The notes beneath the pieces were generated by a model. That model worked only from the letters and a program-made list of their open reading frames with translations, was not told the DNA's origin and searched no databases. Source: Candidatus Nitrosopelagicus sp. (GTDB lineage Archaea; Thermoproteota; Nitrososphaeria; Nitrososphaerales; Nitrosopumilaceae). From it: a stretch of DNA of 7,424 bases. Both the position numbers and the translations under genes were made by a program. The stretch lies in NCBI GenBank assembly GCA_018691945.1, contig JABHJJ010000075.1:1-7424 (forward strand), written 5' to 3'. Positions 7,053 to 7,424 of the stretch are shown here, one piece after another (position 1 is the stretch's first letter; each line of letters opens with the position of its first letter).

Positions 7053-7169
7053 TTAGGGACCGTTCCATTCACTTGTTTGAATATACAAAATTATAGATGA
7101 TATGATGAATGTTGATATTATTGCAATTCCACGTAAATTGACAATTTTATTTTCATCATCGTCACTCAT
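7053..7169 (-). CDS. Small single-pass membrane protein of 38 residues, unknown function
   Basis: ATG-to-TAA frame on the - strand. It starts MSDDDENKIVNLRG with an acidic head. A hydrophobic stretch of about 16-17 residues (14-30, rich in Ile, with IIL near its end) could span the membrane once. A short polar tail, QTSEWNGP, follows. This head-helix-tail order is unlikely for a random frame. A TATA-like CTATAT lies 20-25 bases before the ATG and no Shine-Dalgarno is seen, consistent with a leaderless mRNA. Its 3' end meets the ABC ATPase gene tail to tail with 11 bases between. Upstream, in the same direction, lies the zinc-finger-like ORF, 57 bases away. I do not recognise the family. It could be a small subunit of a membrane complex, but nothing in the sequence says which. 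Confidence 0.6.
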   Translation of the reverse strand: MSDDDENKIVNLRGIAIISTFIISSIILYIQTSEWNGP

Positions 7170-7182
7170 TTACTAGCTTAGG

Positions 7183-7227
7183 GATCCCATATAGAAAATC
7201 TTAACTAAATTATATTTCTGTGGGATC
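7183..7227. repeat. Imperfect inverted repeat / hairpin between two small ORFs
   Basis: GATCCCA (7183-7189) pairs with TGGGATC (7221-7227). After a two-base bulge, TAGAAA (7192-7197) pairs with TTTCTG (7215-7220), giving 13 pairs around a 17-base AT-rich loop. The one wobble pair (T7192 with G7220) is a U-G pair in + strand RNA but an A-C mismatch in - strand RNA. The fold is thus better in + RNA, i.e. downstream of the ABC gene. A short T5 run follows at 7249-7253. It could be a weak terminator or a protein site. The left arm also overlaps the TATA-like box of the membrane ORF. Confidence 0.4.
7189..7194 (-). promoter_or_regulatory. Possible TATA box of the 38-residue membrane ORF
   Basis: On the - strand CTATAT lies 20-25 bases before the ATG at 7169, preceded by a T-rich run. 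The spacing suits a leaderless transcript. It lies within the left arm of the inverted repeat, so a protein binding the repeat could affect this promoter. Confidence 0.35.
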
Positions 7228-7391
7228 TAGGCTTTCGTCTCAAAACAATTTTTGTATGTATTTGGGTTTGTTTTAAGCTGCAGTTCCATTATACTCTTTG
7301 AAAATTTATGAACTTTCATCATATGTTCTGTAATGTCATCGCAATCTGTTTTGCAGCTTTTACACATGTATTTCATATTTTTCTCGATCAT
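7227..7391 (-). CDS. Small C2H2-like zinc-finger protein of 54 residues, hypothetical
   Basis: ATG-to-TAG frame on the - strand with an in-frame stop seven codons upstream of the ATG. Residues 8-28 read YMCKSC, then His23 and His28 in EHMMKVH: C10-x2-C13-x9-H23-x4-H28, a compact zinc-knuckle/C2H2-like arrangement with a shorter spacer than the classical x12 finger. Cys17 lies between the pairs, and Cys49 near the C-terminus is extra. The rest is a Lys-rich, probably helical segment (HKFSKSIMELQLK). Small zinc fingers of this sort are common in archaea and often bind DNA, RNA or protein; here the role is only a guess. No Shine-Dalgarno precedes the ATG. The stop codon overlaps one arm of the hairpin, and a palindrome sits where the core promoter should be. 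The membrane ORF follows in the same direction and may be co-transcribed. Confidence 0.65.
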   Translation of the reverse strand: MIEKNMKYMCKSCKTDCDDITEHMMKVHKFSKSIMELQLKTNPNTYKNCFETKA

Positions 7392-7409
7392 AGGTAGTAT
7401 ACAAACCGA

Positions 7410-7424
7410 TCAATTAGTAATTGA
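7410..7424. promoter_or_regulatory. Perfect 7+1+7 palindrome upstream of the zinc-finger ORF
   Basis: TCAATTA-G-TAATTGA is an exact inverted repeat about one base, at 19-33 bases before the zinc-finger ATG. That is the position of TATA/BRE elements for a leaderless archaeal gene. A dimeric repressor bound here would block the promoter. The site reaches the last base of the window, so it may be longer. AT-rich DNA yields such repeats by chance more easily than average. Confidence 0.35.

Noticed and set aside
7397..7402. GTATAC palindrome just before the zinc-finger ATG as a TATA box or operator
   Set aside because: It is only 6-11 bases from the ATG, too close for a core promoter of a leaderless gene, and six-base palindromes are common by chance.
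1..7424. CRISPR array, insertion sequence, integrase site or prophage gene
   Set aside because: No repeated spacer pattern, no transposase-like product and no long terminal inverted repeats are visible anywhere in the window.

Overview
The window looks like a stretch of a low-GC archaeal chromosome, most likely an ammonia-oxidising thaumarchaeon (Nitrososphaerota, Nitrosopumilus-like). This assignment rests on recognition, not on a search. The reasons are an archaeal-type aspartyl-tRNA synthetase, a LeuB that strongly resembles Sulfolobus isopropylmalate dehydrogenase, Shine-Dalgarno cores of the GGTGAT type inside one operon, and apparently leaderless starts (no Shine-Dalgarno) on the other genes.

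Layout. Bases 1-4554 (+ strand) hold a compact branched-chain amino-acid operon: the 3' seven-eighths of ilvB (acetolactate synthase large subunit), ilvN (its regulatory subunit), leuA (2-isopropylmalate synthase) and leuB (3-isopropylmalate dehydrogenase). Genes overlap or lie within 30 bases of each other. IlvB and IlvN make acetolactate for valine, leucine and isoleucine. LeuA and LeuB carry out the first and third steps of the leucine branch. The other enzymes needed (ilvC, ilvD, leuCD, ilvE) are not in the window. Bases 4560-6048 (- strand) hold aspS followed by a previously uncalled 38-residue basic ORF. A 57-base divergent region (6049-6105) separates aspS from a + strand gene for an OppD/DppD-type ABC transporter ATPase (6106-7041). 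No permease or binding-protein gene lies next to it.

The last 383 bases are not empty. Read on the - strand they hold a 54-residue CxxC/HxxxxH zinc-finger-like ORF and a 38-residue single-pass membrane ORF. An imperfect hairpin lies between them, and a perfect 7+1+7 palindrome lies upstream of the zinc-finger ORF, where a core promoter would be expected.

Most of the window is housekeeping metabolism, and I do not see a clear new multi-gene system. The points that deserve a second look are the three tiny ORFs, the palindrome and hairpin near them, the fixed GTGA signal at -9 in the operon (which would mislead start calling), and the unusual tRNA-discrimination residue in AspRS.
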